63,028 nt of DNA from Candidatus Panguiarchaeum symbiosum (GTDB taxonomy: Archaea > Asgardarchaeota > Njordarchaeia > Njordarchaeales > Panguiarchaeaceae). The notes below the pieces were generated by a model. The model made no database searches and was not told the origin of the DNA. It saw only the letters and a list, made by a program, of their open reading frames with translations. Shown piece after piece: positions 1-8,821 of this stretch. Each line of letters starts with the position of its first letter. Position 1 is the stretch's first letter. Made by a program: the position numbers and the translations under genes. Location: NCBI GenBank assembly GCA_024720975.1, contig JANJXX010000001.1, forward strand, positions 346,811 to 409,838, given 5' to 3'.

Positions 1-873
1 ACGTATCAGCTCACTTCCAAGCCTGCATTTAAGTCTGTATGGATAAGCGGACTTGTGATGGACGAAAAAGGCAGGAAAATGTCAAAAAGTCTTGGCAATA
101 TAATTTATCCAGGACCGCTGATAGAAAAATACGGTGCCGACGCTCTTCGATTTGCTGGAGCAGCAGAAGCGAAGCTGGGTTCGGATTTATTTGCCTCAGA
201 ATCCAAAATAGAAGCAGCTTCAAAGTTCATCCAGAAACTATACAGTATAGCTAGATTCATCTCTGCATTCCCAGAACCAAGCAGAAGCGAGATTGAACTG
301 CTAGCTCTAGATGAGTGGATCATCGCAGAAGCTAACGCGACGCTTGAAAAAGTGATAGAGTACTACGATAACTTTGACTTCTTCGCTGTAAATTTTGTTA
401 GAAACTTCGCATGGTATACATTTGCTGACCATTACATAGAACTCGTCAAGAGTCGAGCATACGGAAATGTCGGCAATGATAAACAACAAAAGGCTGCCTG
501 GTGGACACTTCATTATGTATTAAAGCTCGTTCTCAAAATGCTTGCACCAGTAACACCGTTTATTACTGATTATATTTACCATGCATTATACGGGAAAACC
601 ATCCACTTAGAAGCTTTTCCAAAGGTCGACAAGTATAATCCTGAACTACTAAATTACACTGGGCTTATTAAGGAAACTAACGCACGCGTGTGGACACTTA
701 AAAAAGAGAGAAAGCTGCCACTTAATGCTCCATTAAAATCAGTTCTTATACCAATTGAACTTAAACCCTTTGAGCTAGATCTCAAATCAGCTTACGTTGC
801 AGATAAAATAGAATACTTTGAGGCTGAAGGACAAATTGCAGATAAAGTCTCCAAAGTTTGCATCATCATCTAG
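1..873 (+). CDS. valS: Valyl-tRNA synthetase, C-terminal part (cut by window start)
   Basis: Charges tRNA-Val with valine in the cytoplasm. The frame is open from base 1, so the N-terminal catalytic and editing parts lie outside the window. Visible are the class I signature KMSKS in the stretch GRKMSKSLGN (about residue 28 of the visible part), followed by the typical IEKYGADALRF segment, and then an alpha-helical anticodon-binding domain ending in a basic region. The KMSKS context and the helical domain fit archaeal ValRS better than IleRS or LeuRS. The family assignment is firm; valine specificity is inferred from the resemblance around KMSKS. The downstream 170 bases are non-coding before nmd3. 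Confidence 0.88.
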   Translation, partial: TYQLTSKPAFKSVWISGLVMDEKGRKMSKSLGNIIYPGPLIEKYGADALRFAGAAEAKLGSDLFASESKIEAASKFIQKLYSIARFISAFPEPSRSEIELLALDEWIIAEANATLEKVIEYYDNFDFFAVNFVRNFAWYTFADHYIELVKSRAYGNVGNDKQQKAAWWTLHYVLKLVLKMLAPVTPFITDYIYHALYGKTIHLEAFPKVDKYNPELLNYTGLIKETNARVWTLKKERKLPLNAPLKSVLIPIELKPFELDLKSAYVADKIEYFEAEGQIADKVSKVCIII

Positions 874-1046
874 TTAGGATCTTTCTATCTTTCCAACTAT
901 AGGTCGACGTTCAAGGCCTGGTTAAACATTAGTGCACTATTGTGGAGACCAAGATACTTGCGCTCACACACTCCTAGTTTAAAGAAGTCATCTTTATCTC
1001 GAGTGAATTTTATAAAGATGAGTTCGTCGGGAAGCTGGTGTTTTGC

Positions 1047-1793
1047 TTGGCCCTAAAATACACCTATTTCTGCCCTAGATGCGGAAAGCCAACACAATAT
1101 AACAAGGAGAGAAACGGTCTTTGCATTGACTGCTTCGTAGAACTTGAAAAGGCTGAATTAGAAAACGAAGACTTCAAGTTCGACGTTACAATATGCATTG
1201 GTTGTGGAAGAATTAAACATGGTAACTTATGGCTAGAATTAAATAAGGAAGTCCTCAAAACAAGGTTGTATAGCTTAATTCATGGTACGAAGCTGAAATT
1301 TTATGACTTTGAAGTAGAACTACCAACAAATATAGACTTATCATCAGCATATCAGTACGATAAGCTAGACATTATAGCAAATGTATCCGTTAGGGACCAA
1401 AAAATCATAAGAAAGCAAATAACACTTAGGATAAATAAGGCCTTCTGTCCACTATGTTCCAAAAAGCAGAGCGGAAAATACTATGAAAGTGTTATTCACA
1501 TCAGGTTTCAGCGCGAAAGTCGATCCAAGCTTACGGAGGTTCTAAGTGAATTCATCAACACCACTACTACCAGATTGGAGAAACTGGAGACAATAGATGT
1601 TAAGAAGGAAGGCGAGGGAATCGTAATTAGGCTTTCCAGTAGAAAGTTAGCTAAAGAGTTGCTATCGGCTTTGAACAGGAAATTCTCACTTGCTATCCTT
1701 CGTAAATATCGAACGCCAGTAACTGTTAACATCAACAATAGACAACAACTCATCAACATTGATGTCTTCATAATTAGGTTATTTCAAGCATAA
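1047..1793 (+). CDS. nmd3: NMD3-family 60S/50S subunit export and maturation adaptor
   Basis: Archaeal homologue of NMD3, which binds the large ribosomal subunit during late maturation. The N-terminus carries zinc-binding pairs (CPRC, CIDC, CIGC) and a further CPLC pair follows in the middle (KAFCPLC), the order expected for the family. The length, about 249 residues, matches archaeal NMD3, which lacks the eukaryotic export tail. I chose TTG at 1047 because GGTG at 1037-1040 is a good SD 6 bases upstream; the GTG at 1038 lies inside that SD. It stands between valS and the convergent tbp gene, with a 35-base gap to the latter. Confidence 0.85.
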   Translation: MALKYTYFCPRCGKPTQYNKERNGLCIDCFVELEKAELENEDFKFDVTICIGCGRIKHGNLWLELNKEVLKTRLYSLIHGTKLKFYDFEVELPTNIDLSSAYQYDKLDIIANVSVRDQKIIRKQITLRINKAFCPLCSKKQSGKYYESVIHIRFQRESRSKLTEVLSEFINTTTTRLEKLETIDVKKEGEGIVIRLSSRKLAKELLSALNRKFSLAILRKYRTPVTVNINNRQQLINIDVFIIRLFQA

Positions 1794-1828
1794 GGTTGAG
1801 GGACTGCAGCGAAGATCATGATGTATTG

Positions 1829-2494
1829 TCACTCTAGAAAAGCATCAACTTGCGCAAGCCACTCATATAGCTTTTTAAGGGCCGATCTGATTTGATCTAA
1901 ACCCTTAGCTCCGGTGCAGACAGCTCTGCCCGATCTAAACAGTAATAGCACTACTCTATGTATTGTGTCCTTGTATATGCATCCGGGAAATATCTCTGGC
2001 TCATATATCACGTTATAGCCGCCAGAAAGCGCTATAAGGTCCAGATTTAGCTTTCGTCCGAGGTCTGCACTAGCGACTATGTTCTGTATTTTAAGTCCAA
2101 TATCGCTGGGTACTTCATATCCGCAGTGTTTTAAAATACTGATGAACCTATCAACTGCCTTCTTTAATTGTCCCTCCGAGCGCGTTCCTGTAACTACGCA
2201 GTTACCTGAGGAGAATATAAGCATAGAAGCCTTGACATCAGGAAATCTCATCTTTAATATGAGTCCTGGGAATTCTTGAGGCGAGTGCCGAGCAATTAGG
2301 GGAAATTCCTCGGTTCTTTCATGCTCTTCTCGAAACTCGTATATTTTCTGCAACTCTGTCTGCATTTTTAGAAGATCTTTGTACAATTGCGGTAAATTGA
2401 GTCTGATTCCTAGAATCAGCGAACCGACAATATTTTCAACTTTAAATTTGATTGATGGTTCTACAAATTCATATCCTGTTTCTTCTTCGGACAC
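1829..2494 (-). CDS. tbp: TATA-box binding protein with a long insertion in repeat 1
   Basis: Binds the promoter TATA box to start transcription with TFB. The two TBP repeats are clear: EFPGL...LIFSSG (repeat 1) and IFPGC...LLFRSG (repeat 2), keeping the four phenylalanines that kink the DNA. Repeat 1 has about 23 extra residues (roughly residues 40-65, charged and helical, containing MQTELQKIYEFREEHER) between its first strand and EFPGL; repeat 2 lacks them. At about 221 residues the protein is longer than usual archaeal TBPs (about 180-200). I chose GTG at 2494 since AGGTGA sits 5 bases upstream; ATG at 2500 touches that SD directly. ftsZ lies upstream on the same strand. Confidence 0.92.
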   Translation of the reverse strand: MSEEETGYEFVEPSIKFKVENIVGSLILGIRLNLPQLYKDLLKMQTELQKIYEFREEHERTEEFPLIARHSPQEFPGLILKMRFPDVKASMLIFSSGNCVVTGTRSEGQLKKAVDRFISILKHCGYEVPSDIGLKIQNIVASADLGRKLNLDLIALSGGYNVIYEPEIFPGCIYKDTIHRVVLLLFRSGRAVCTGAKGLDQIRSALKKLYEWLAQVDAFLE

Positions 2495-2533
2495 CCTCAT
2501 TCACCTTTATAAAAAGACAGATTTATAAACCTC

Positions 2534-2544
2534 TTATATTTAAA
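2534..2544 (-). promoter_or_regulatory. TATA-like box upstream of tbp
   Basis: An AT-only stretch (minus strand reads TTTAAATATAA) lies about 40-50 bases upstream of the tbp start and could place transcription start about 20 bases before the start codon. A second AT block, TTTATAAA at 2522-2529, is nearer. This is a pattern call only. Confidence 0.3.
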
Positions 2545-2595
2545 CCAATATTAAACCTGCTGTATATATTCGAGTATTTTGTTAGACGCGGACAA

Positions 2596-3723
2596 TCATG
2601 CGCTCGGAGTGTCCACGTCGGCTTCTCTCAGAAGGGAATCTTTTCCAAGTGGGCTTTTGAAAATCTCCTCACTATTGTTGAAATTACCCAATGGAACGTC
2701 TATACCAGTTATCATGCAAAATACGCGTATCTTTGACTTATACTGTGGAAGTATTCTTAATCCAAATATTATTTCTTTATCCTCGCCCAGAGTTGTTGTA
2801 AATGTATTAACTATGTCATAGGATTCACTTAAAGTTAGGTCCTCTCCTCCTACAATCTCCATTAGGCAGGACTTTCCTAGCGCTGGATTAATATCTAACA
2901 GCGGATTGTTCAATATCTTTTCAGCAACTTCCGTTGCACGCTTCTGGTCGGTTTTTTCTAAGGATGCAACACCAACAACGGCTATTCCCTTGTAAGATAA
3001 CACTTTACAAACGTCTGCAAAGTCTACATTAATCAAGCCAGGTTCGATTATTAGATCCTCTAGAGACTCCATTGACTGAACAAATAGGTCACCAGCTAAA
3101 GAGAATGCGCTGTGCATTGTTTGATGCGGAGCTACTTTTGCTAAACGTTCATTTGGAACAATTACTGTAACAGTTTGCATCCTCAAAATCTCACTTAAAG
3201 CCTCAAGCGCATTTCTAATACGCACACGCCCTTCGCACTTGAATGGTAAAGTGAGGAACGCTATTGATAATATACCCAGCTCACTAGTTAGCTCTAATAG
3301 AGCCGGTGCTGCGCCTGAACCTGTTCCTCCCCCGAGTCCCGAGACAACAACCACTAAATCAGCATCAGAAATTAGCTTCTCCACTTGCTCTCGAGATTCC
3401 TCAAAAGCTTTGCGACCTAGTATTGGGTCATTGCCAGCACCATAGCCCCGCGTTACTGTGCGCCCTATTAGAATACGCTGATGGGCTTTGCTTACACTCA
3501 ACTGGCTTGCATCTGTATTTATAGCTAATGTTTCAACGATTTTAGAACTGCGCATTCTTTCGAATAAAGCCGTGACAAAATTATTTCCAGCTCCTCCTAT
3601 TCCAATAACCTTTATCTTGGGAAGTTGAAGAGGAGTACTATCCTCGATGATTTTAGGACTACTTTCCATGCTTTCAGAGACTGATTCCGCAGCTAACTGA
3701 GCAATCAAGCTTTCTATATCCAT
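2596..3723 (-). CDS. ftsZ: Cell-division tubulin homologue FtsZ
   Basis: GTPase that polymerises into the division ring. After a 35-residue non-conserved N-terminal tail comes the nucleotide-binding core: IGIGGAGNNF near residue 40, the tubulin signature GLGGGTGSGAAP near 130, and the catalytic T7 loop NVDFADV in the centre of the protein. The length of 375 residues and these motifs fit FtsZ rather than CetZ or eukaryotic tubulin. The start ATG is preceded by AGGAGAT. The gene is divergent from archease, with 92 bases between them. The presence of FtsZ argues against Thermoproteota orders that divide only with Cdv/ESCRT proteins. Confidence 0.95.
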   Translation of the reverse strand: MDIESLIAQLAAESVSESMESSPKIIEDSTPLQLPKIKVIGIGGAGNNFVTALFERMRSSKIVETLAINTDASQLSVSKAHQRILIGRTVTRGYGAGNDPILGRKAFEESREQVEKLISDADLVVVVSGLGGGTGSGAAPALLELTSELGILSIAFLTLPFKCEGRVRIRNALEALSEILRMQTVTVIVPNERLAKVAPHQTMHSAFSLAGDLFVQSMESLEDLIIEPGLINVDFADVCKVLSYKGIAVVGVASLEKTDQKRATEVAEKILNNPLLDINPALGKSCLMEIVGGEDLTLSESYDIVNTFTTTLGEDKEIIFGLRILPQYKSKIRVFCMITGIDVPLGNFNNSEEIFKSPLGKDSLLREADVDTPSA

Positions 3724-3815
3724 ATCTATCTCCTATGAGCTTAAAAGCAAGAGAATTATTAAGACGACGAGATATCTAGATAATACTTAGCTAACGCATT
3801 ACCAAGGTGTCATGA

Positions 3816-4265
3816 ATGAAGAAGGATTTCGAAATCATTGAAAAATATACAGCAGATGTAGCATTTATTGCATATGGCAGAGATCTAGAGGAATTACTTA
3901 TTAACAGTGCTCGGGCACTGACCGCGATCCAGGTTGACCTAAGAAATGTTGAACCAAAGGAATGCGTTGAAATATCTATCGAGGCGCAAAACCTACTAGG
4001 TTTCCTCAGGAAGTGGTTAGAAGAGTTCCTTTATTTGAGAGATGCGAGACGCTTATTTATTAGCAGGATCACGGATATTTCCATCAACATAAAGTTATCC
4101 TCCCGAGAAGAGGACATTATCAGTGTGACAGCTAAAGTTTGTGGTGAAGAGTTCAATCCTCAAAAGCATGGAGGCTCCGTTGAGATAAAAGCCGTCTCAT
4201 ACCATGATATGGAAGTTGGTTTTAAAGATAATATGTGGTATGCGCATGTACTAGTTGACATCTAG
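3816..4265 (+). CDS. Archease, RtcB RNA-ligase activator
   Basis: Small protein that helps the RNA ligase RtcB load its nucleotide during tRNA splicing and RNA repair. Typical archease features are visible: an early TADVAFIAYG segment (usual form HTAD...AYG; the first His is Tyr here), the middle WLEEFLYL helix, and the C-terminal VKAVSYHDMEV-like stretch with WYAHVLVDI at the end. The length of 149 residues is normal. The start has AGGTGT 5-6 bases upstream. It overlaps nob1 by one base (TAGTG), so the two are probably co-transcribed. No rtcB gene is in the window. An intron-containing tRNA-Lys near 51.1 kb is a possible substrate of this pathway. Confidence 0.92.
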   Translation: MKKDFEIIEKYTADVAFIAYGRDLEELLINSARALTAIQVDLRNVEPKECVEISIEAQNLLGFLRKWLEEFLYLRDARRLFISRITDISINIKLSSREEDIISVTAKVCGEEFNPQKHGGSVEIKAVSYHDMEVGFKDNMWYAHVLVDI

Positions 4266-4825
4266 TGATATTCTTGCAAGCCGAAGAAATTGCAATTGTC
4301 TTGGACACTTCTGCAGTAATAAGGGGCCTGACATTCATAGAGGGTCTGAATGGTGCTGATAAAGTTGTGCGAACAGAAAGAATATTTCTCTTCTTACCGC
4401 ATTCAGTTGTTGAGGAGACCAAATACGAGAGTACGAAAGTACAACTAAACCTACTTTCGGATAGGATTACTGTTATAAAAGCGGGAAGGAAATATCTGGA
4501 TCAAGCCATGAAAATTGCAGCTAAAGTTGGACTTAAATCCGAGTTGTCCGAAACCGACTTAGAAGTTATAGCATTGGCTTTAGAACTTAAGGAGCGATAC
4601 AAAAGAGTCTATGTTGCTACTGACGACGCTAGGATTCAAAACGCCTGTGTTTTTTCAGGGATAGAAGTTATCGGATTCAAAAAGCGTATTAAGTATCTGC
4701 TGTTAAGGATTAAGAAGTGCTCAGTATGCGAATTTGAGTTTGACAGCGACACTAATGAATGCCCCAGCTGTGGTTCAGAAAAATTTAGATACATTGTAAG
4801 AAAGATAAAATTGCCATCTCACTGA
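4265..4825 (+). CDS. nob1: rRNA endonuclease Nob1 (PIN domain plus zinc ribbon)
   Basis: Endonuclease that trims the 3' end of small-subunit rRNA. The N-terminal PIN domain shows its acidic residues: VLDTSAVIRG near residue 14, VVEET, ETDLEVI and ATDDARIQ. A C-terminal zinc ribbon has CSVC and CPSC pairs. Length 186 and domain order match archaeal Nob1, and the zinc ribbon separates it from VapC-type toxin PIN proteins. The GTG start overlaps the archease stop codon by one base. Its substrate, the 16S gene with its separate processing stem, is at 47.8-49.3 kb. Confidence 0.9.
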   Translation: MIFLQAEEIAIVLDTSAVIRGLTFIEGLNGADKVVRTERIFLFLPHSVVEETKYESTKVQLNLLSDRITVIKAGRKYLDQAMKIAAKVGLKSELSETDLEVIALALELKERYKRVYVATDDARIQNACVFSGIEVIGFKKRIKYLLLRIKKCSVCEFEFDSDTNECPSCGSEKFRYIVRKIKLPSH

Positions 4826-5142
4826 AGAATTTCGCATCTTGTATTAAGATAAAATTTTCCTCACGCTTCAAGACGTAAATCACTGTAAGCAACATATGTA
4901 AGGAAGCTATCTTTGAGACGTTAAAATTGCCTCCAAGCGCAAATATGCAGTCATGTTGGTAAAGTTATGAGTAGCCTATCTGCTTAGGAATACAGCCACA
5001 AATGAACAATCTGTATTATTTTTGTATATGACAGAGGCAACAATGTTGATAGCGAAAATATTGCAATTGAAGGCTAAAAACATTAAAATGACAGGCCAAT
5101 TGATGCTCTGCCAATCTTACGACTAATTTGCAGGTGATTATA
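4826..5142. other. Non-coding spacer
   Basis: About 317 bases, AT-rich, between nob1 and dtdA. I see no convincing reading frame, tRNA or C/D-box pair. It should hold the dtdA promoter, and the last bases include AGGTGAT (about 5131-5138), the SD of dtdA. Confidence 0.5.
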
Positions 5143-5985
5143 TTGCATGATAGCAACATCTTGCTGGTTGCATCAAAACAGGATCTTGCTAGCATGAACA
5201 TCTTAAATAATTTGATGGAGCTAATAGATTTTGAGCCAACGAATATAATCTTCCACGGCAATAGACTACTTTTTTCCAAGACTTTGAATGCGTACTTACT
5301 GGTAATAGAGTGCGATTTGATAAGAGCAGATTTCTTAGACGAATTATCAGACGACTTCAATCGTCTTATATTTTTGTCAAAACATGCTTCAGAGAGCAAA
5401 CTACCTAGCCTGCTCGTACATTTTCCTGGGAATTGGACGGCGGACAATAGCATGGGTGGAAGACCTGAAGAACTTTCAATAGCAGATCCTGAGGTTCTTA
5501 AGGAAGTTGCGGTGAGATTATATCAGTATAAACATGATGGACTCATACCAGAGATTTATACCATAGGCATTGAAGTCACCCACCACGGGCCAACAATAGG
5601 TAAGGCCTGCACATTTATTGAAATCGGCAGCGACGCCGAAAGCTGGAAAGATCCGAATGCGGGACGAGTAATAGCTGAAATAATTATCGACTCTGTGAAA
5701 AATTTGAAAGATAAAAAAGGCACTGCAAAGCTAGGTCTTGGTGGTCCACATTATGGTCCTAAATTTTGGAGTATTTTGATCCATGAGAAGGAGATTCTAA
5801 TGGGCCACATCGCACCGAAGTATGTTATAGATGACCTAAACAAGGACACTATTAGAAAAGCTGTAAGCAAATCATTGCTTCCAATAGATTGCGCTTTGAT
5901 AGATTGGAAGGGTCTTACTAGCAAACAAAGAACTAAACTTGCGCAAATTCTAGCGGAGCTTGGTTTAATCTACAGACGCATATAA
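5143..5985 (+). CDS. dtdA: D-aminoacyl-tRNA deacylase, archaeal/plant type
   Basis: Hydrolyses D-amino acids wrongly attached to tRNA (DTD2/GEK1 family). The opening ILLVASKQDLASMN followed by NLMELIDFE is characteristic, as are TGIEVTHHGPT-like (IGIEVTHHGPT) and GLGGPHYGPKF in the C-terminal half, where His residues line the active site. The protein is about 280 residues, the usual size. I chose TTG at 5143 because AGGTGAT, a seven-base match to the 16S 3' end, lies 5 bases upstream; the earlier TTG (5128) and the GTG inside the SD are less likely. It stands alone between two spacers. Confidence 0.9.
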   Translation: MHDSNILLVASKQDLASMNILNNLMELIDFEPTNIIFHGNRLLFSKTLNAYLLVIECDLIRADFLDELSDDFNRLIFLSKHASESKLPSLLVHFPGNWTADNSMGGRPEELSIADPEVLKEVAVRLYQYKHDGLIPEIYTIGIEVTHHGPTIGKACTFIEIGSDAESWKDPNAGRVIAEIIIDSVKNLKDKKGTAKLGLGGPHYGPKFWSILIHEKEILMGHIAPKYVIDDLNKDTIRKAVSKSLLPIDCALIDWKGLTSKQRTKLAQILAELGLIYRRI

Positions 5986-6159
5986 CACCTCGCAATGTTC
6001 ATAAATAGACAAGCAATAGAAAATGCCAAACTAAGTTTTATGAACACTTTTTATTCCGGTGAAATCCTACTTTGTAGTGTTAGTAAAATGATATTGGAGT
6101 GCATTTAATCTCTGTCCTTTTATTTTATATATTTTAGTAGACATTTGAAGGGGTGCAAA

Positions 6160-6960
6160 ATGAGCTTCATAGCAGTACTAGAGGATGTAAAAATCGCACG
6201 AAGTCTCTTCAAAGGTGTTTCGAGTTTATTGTCGGAGGCTAATATGTACATTGATCACGATGGAATCCGAATTCAGGGTCTTGACGATAGCCGAGTAGCT
6301 ATGCTATCGCTTAAAATGCCATCATCAGCTTTTCACACATTTGACTTCACACCACCCGAGGGCTCTGAAGCAATTCAAATTGGTCTAAATTTCTCGGATG
6401 TAATAAAAGTAATGGCACATGCAAAAGCAAAAGATTCTGTTAAGTTTGCACTAGTGCAGGAGGAAAGACCCTACTTTGAGATGACATTCTTCAGAGGCAG
6501 CATGGAAGATATGACACAAGTGAGGATCTTTAAGCTGCCAACACTCGAAATCCCTGCTGAAACAATAACACTACGCGAGCTTGATCTTGATGTCACTGTG
6601 GAATTTGCTACAGGATCTTGGGTGGCCGAACTTGCTGCCAGTGCAGCAACAATCGCAGACGATTTACAAATTATTGCTAAAAAAGACGAGGAGAAGCTTA
6701 TCTTTTATGCAGAAGGTGACCTAGGAAAGTTTGAGTTTCCTATACTGCTTCCTCGTGATGAAATGGTAACACGATATGAAATTGTGAAAAACGCTAAATC
6801 CGTTTACTCCCTAGACTACCTTAGGAAAATGGGTATACCAGCAAAAATTGCTGATGGCGTATTACTAAGATTCTCTGAGAACATGCCAATGGAACTTACT
6901 TATATCGTCGGGGGCGGCTTCGAAATAAAATACTTGCTAGCACCAAGGGTCATTGGATAA
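6160..6960 (+). CDS. pcn: DNA sliding clamp PCNA
   Basis: Trimeric ring that tethers polymerase and other enzymes to DNA. Recognisable stretches are the N-terminal FKGVSSLLSEANMYID, GIRIQGLDDSRVAML, the loop region GLNFSDVIKVM, and the C-terminal KAKSVYSLDYLRKM-like (NAKSVYSLDYLRKM) and PMELTYIV followed by KYLLAPRV. Length 266 is standard. The ATG at 6160 has GGGGTG 4-5 bases upstream, so the upstream in-frame TTG at 6145 is rejected. One pcn is seen here; whether others exist cannot be told. The clamp loader genes follow at 10.6-13.5 kb on the other strand. Confidence 0.95.
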   Translation: MSFIAVLEDVKIARSLFKGVSSLLSEANMYIDHDGIRIQGLDDSRVAMLSLKMPSSAFHTFDFTPPEGSEAIQIGLNFSDVIKVMAHAKAKDSVKFALVQEERPYFEMTFFRGSMEDMTQVRIFKLPTLEIPAETITLRELDLDVTVEFATGSWVAELAASAATIADDLQIIAKKDEEKLIFYAEGDLGKFEFPILLPRDEMVTRYEIVKNAKSVYSLDYLRKMGIPAKIADGVLLRFSENMPMELTYIVGGGFEIKYLLAPRVIG

Positions 6961-6983
6961 AAATCAAACACAGGTTATTTGTC

Positions 6984-7406
6984 TTGCATGCAGCTATAAT
7001 CGCATTAGCAGCAGCAATAATCATTAATGGAATTCGTGTTTTTTCGGAGCTTCTCTTTGTAAATCCACACCAAGTTCGCGTGTTTAATCGCCTAATGAAG
7101 GAGTGGAGACAAAAAGCCCAAGAAGCAATCAAACGAGGGGATCCAAAACAGATGGAACGCATTAAACGAGAGAAGGCTAAAATAGACAGCCTGACAATGG
7201 CTGTATCTAAAATGCGATTCAAATCAATGATGACGACACTAACTGCATCGCTGTTAGTATTTTTTGTAGCCATCCAGAGCCTTTCCGAAAGCCTTATACT
7301 GGTACCTTTACTTGGTGAAATAACAGCAGTTTGGTTTCTGATTCTTTGCTCATTCGCGTGGAGCTCTATTTTCAGCATAATCTTAAAGCTTAAAGGATAT
7401 GAGTAG
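6984..7406 (+). CDS. EMC3/TMCO1-type membrane protein insertase (DUF106)
   Basis: Archaeal member of the Oxa1/YidC superfamily, thought to insert proteins into the cell membrane. The architecture is the expected one: an N-terminal hydrophobic helix (about residues 3-24), a long charged cytosolic coiled coil (QVRVFNRLMKEWRQKAQEA to KREKAKI), then two hydrophobic segments (about residues 82-105 and 110-133). Length 140 is short but usual for archaeal DUF106 proteins. The TTG start is weakly supported. It follows pcn closely, before rpl34e and cmk; in other archaea DUF106 genes are likewise found beside rpl34e and cmk. Confidence 0.8.
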   Translation: MHAAIIALAAAIIINGIRVFSELLFVNPHQVRVFNRLMKEWRQKAQEAIKRGDPKQMERIKREKAKIDSLTMAVSKMRFKSMMTTLTASLLVFFVAIQSLSESLILVPLLGEITAVWFLILCSFAWSSIFSIILKLKGYE

Positions 7407-7489
7407 ATCCGGCTCTCTGACGTTTTTTAAAAAATGTAAACATGGGATTATATTTGTACGCTCATCTTTAGTACTTTAACGTGATTCAC

Positions 7490-7771
7490 ATGCCTGCGCC
7501 TAGATATAGATCGCGCTCCCTCAGAAGACGAAACATAAGAACGCCAGGGGGTAGACTTGTTGTGCATTACAAGAAAAAAATCAAAGGAAAAGCACACTGT
7601 GCCATATGCGGTAAAGAGTTGTCTGGCGTTCCTAGAGAGGCCAAAGAACACCCTAAGTCATCACGACGACCTGAGCGCCCATATGGAGGCTTTCTTTGTT
7701 CAAGTTGTTTACAAAGGTACCTAACAAGAGCCACTATAGGAAAGTTTGCTCCGAGAATTTATTCAACATAA
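7490..7771 (+). CDS. rpl34e: Large-subunit ribosomal protein L34e
   Basis: Archaeal/eukaryotic-specific ribosomal protein. The N-terminus PAPRYRSRSLRRRNIRTPGG and the zinc pairs CAIC and CSSC fit the family, as does LSGVPRE. Length is 93 residues. I chose ATG at 7490, preceded by GTGATT as SD; the GTG at 7481 is part of that SD. It precedes cmk by 17 bases, a pairing common in archaea. Confidence 0.93.
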   Translation: MPAPRYRSRSLRRRNIRTPGGRLVVHYKKKIKGKAHCAICGKELSGVPREAKEHPKSSRRPERPYGGFLCSSCLQRYLTRATIGKFAPRIYST

Positions 7772-7788
7772 TTTGAGGTTCAAATTAC

Positions 7789-8382
7789 ATGGAATCTCAA
7801 ACTAGAAGCAAAAAAATAGTGATCTTATTCTCCGGACCGCACGCTTCCGGTAAGACTACCGTAGCAAAAGCGATCTCTGAGAAATTAGGCTTGAGGTATT
7901 TTTCGACCGGGGAGCTGTTTCGAAAAAAAGCTAAAGAGCTCGGAATGAGTTTAATTGAGTTTACAAAATACGTTGATGAGCACCCAGAGGTAGACTATGA
8001 GATAGACTCAATTGCAAAAGAGGAAATTAAAAAGGGAGACGTTGTACTCGATTCCCAACTTGCCTACTTCTTTGCGAAGGAGATAAACGATCCTGATATA
8101 ATTAAGATAAGTATCATGCTACATGCACCACTTAAAACACGAATAGAAAGACTCATGGAAAGAGAAAACTTGACTTATGATGAGGCAGCTAAGGAGCTCT
8201 CGGTGAGAGAGAAAAGAGAATACACTCGATTTAAACGGCTGTATAATGTTGATCTTTGGAGACCCGATGATTTTGATGTAATCGTAAACACGTCAAATAT
8301 GGATAAAAACTCGGTTATCGACTTATGCCTAGCCATTGTGGAAAAACTTATTAAATGTAGAGAGGAACCAGGCGAGAAATAA
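7789..8382 (+). CDS. cmk: Cytidylate kinase
   Basis: Phosphorylates CMP/dCMP with ATP in pyrimidine nucleotide metabolism. The P-loop reads GPHASGKTTV near residue 16, followed by FSTGELFRKKAKELGMSL, the CMP-binding region of the archaeal-type enzyme, and a lid with arginines. Length 197 is slightly longer than the usual 180. It directly follows rpl34e and is convergent with rpl14e (13-base gap). Confidence 0.9.
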   Translation: MESQTRSKKIVILFSGPHASGKTTVAKAISEKLGLRYFSTGELFRKKAKELGMSLIEFTKYVDEHPEVDYEIDSIAKEEIKKGDVVLDSQLAYFFAKEINDPDIIKISIMLHAPLKTRIERLMERENLTYDEAAKELSVREKREYTRFKRLYNVDLWRPDDFDVIVNTSNMDKNSVIDLCLAIVEKLIKCREEPGEK

Positions 8383-8395
8383 ATACAGGAACTAT

Positions 8396-8689
8396 TTAGA
8401 GGTATTCGCGTGGAATTCTGATAGGTTCTTTCATAAAGTTCTCTAAATTATGTTCTTTAATCGCTTTTAGAACGCTCTCATCACTTGCCCCTCGATCGAT
8501 TGTAACCCTAATATTTAGTGGTATTAAATGATCAATGTTCATTCGCCTTCGCTTTACGCCGTTCAGTAGGGGCGGTCCTGTTATCAATACGAAGTTTTCA
8601 TCGATTATATCGACAACAATTGCTTTTTTACCTGCGCGTCTTCCCCTTGATATAACGCAGCAGCGACCAATATCAAAGAGCCTAGGCAT
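8396..8689 (-). CDS. rpl14e: Large-subunit ribosomal protein L14e
   Basis: KOW-domain ribosomal protein shared by some archaea and eukaryotes. The protein begins [21 protein letters not shown], matching the family start, and continues with [17 protein letters not shown] and [14 protein letters not shown] chose ATG at 8689 since GGTGG lies about 7 bases upstream; the 12-residue upstream extension is not conserved. Its occurrence near rpl34e and cmk is the usual archaeal cluster. Confidence 0.93.
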   Translation of the reverse strand: MPRLFDIGRCCVISRGRRAGKKAIVVDIIDENFVLITGPPLLNGVKRRRMNIDHLIPLNIRVTIDRGASDESVLKAIKEHNLENFMKEPIRIPREYL

Positions 8690-8821
8690 GTACCTTCCAC
8701 CAGCAGCAACCTGCTGATTTAGCAACTTAAAATTCGCAAATGAATCTCAATTTTTCAATAATTAAAAAATAGTAGTTGTTGCATTATCGACTTACATAAA
8801 AGTGCAAAAGCAATTTTGTAT

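Noticed and set aside
2596-3723. CetZ or eukaryotic-type tubulin instead of FtsZ
   Set aside because: The GLGGGTGSGAAP signature and NVDFADV loop are those of FtsZ.
4265-4825. VapC-type toxin
   Set aside because: The PIN domain is followed by a C-terminal zinc ribbon and there is no antitoxin partner; the gene fits Nob1.
6145-6159. Upstream TTG start for PCNA
   Set aside because: The ATG at 6160 has a strong SD and matches the family N-terminus.
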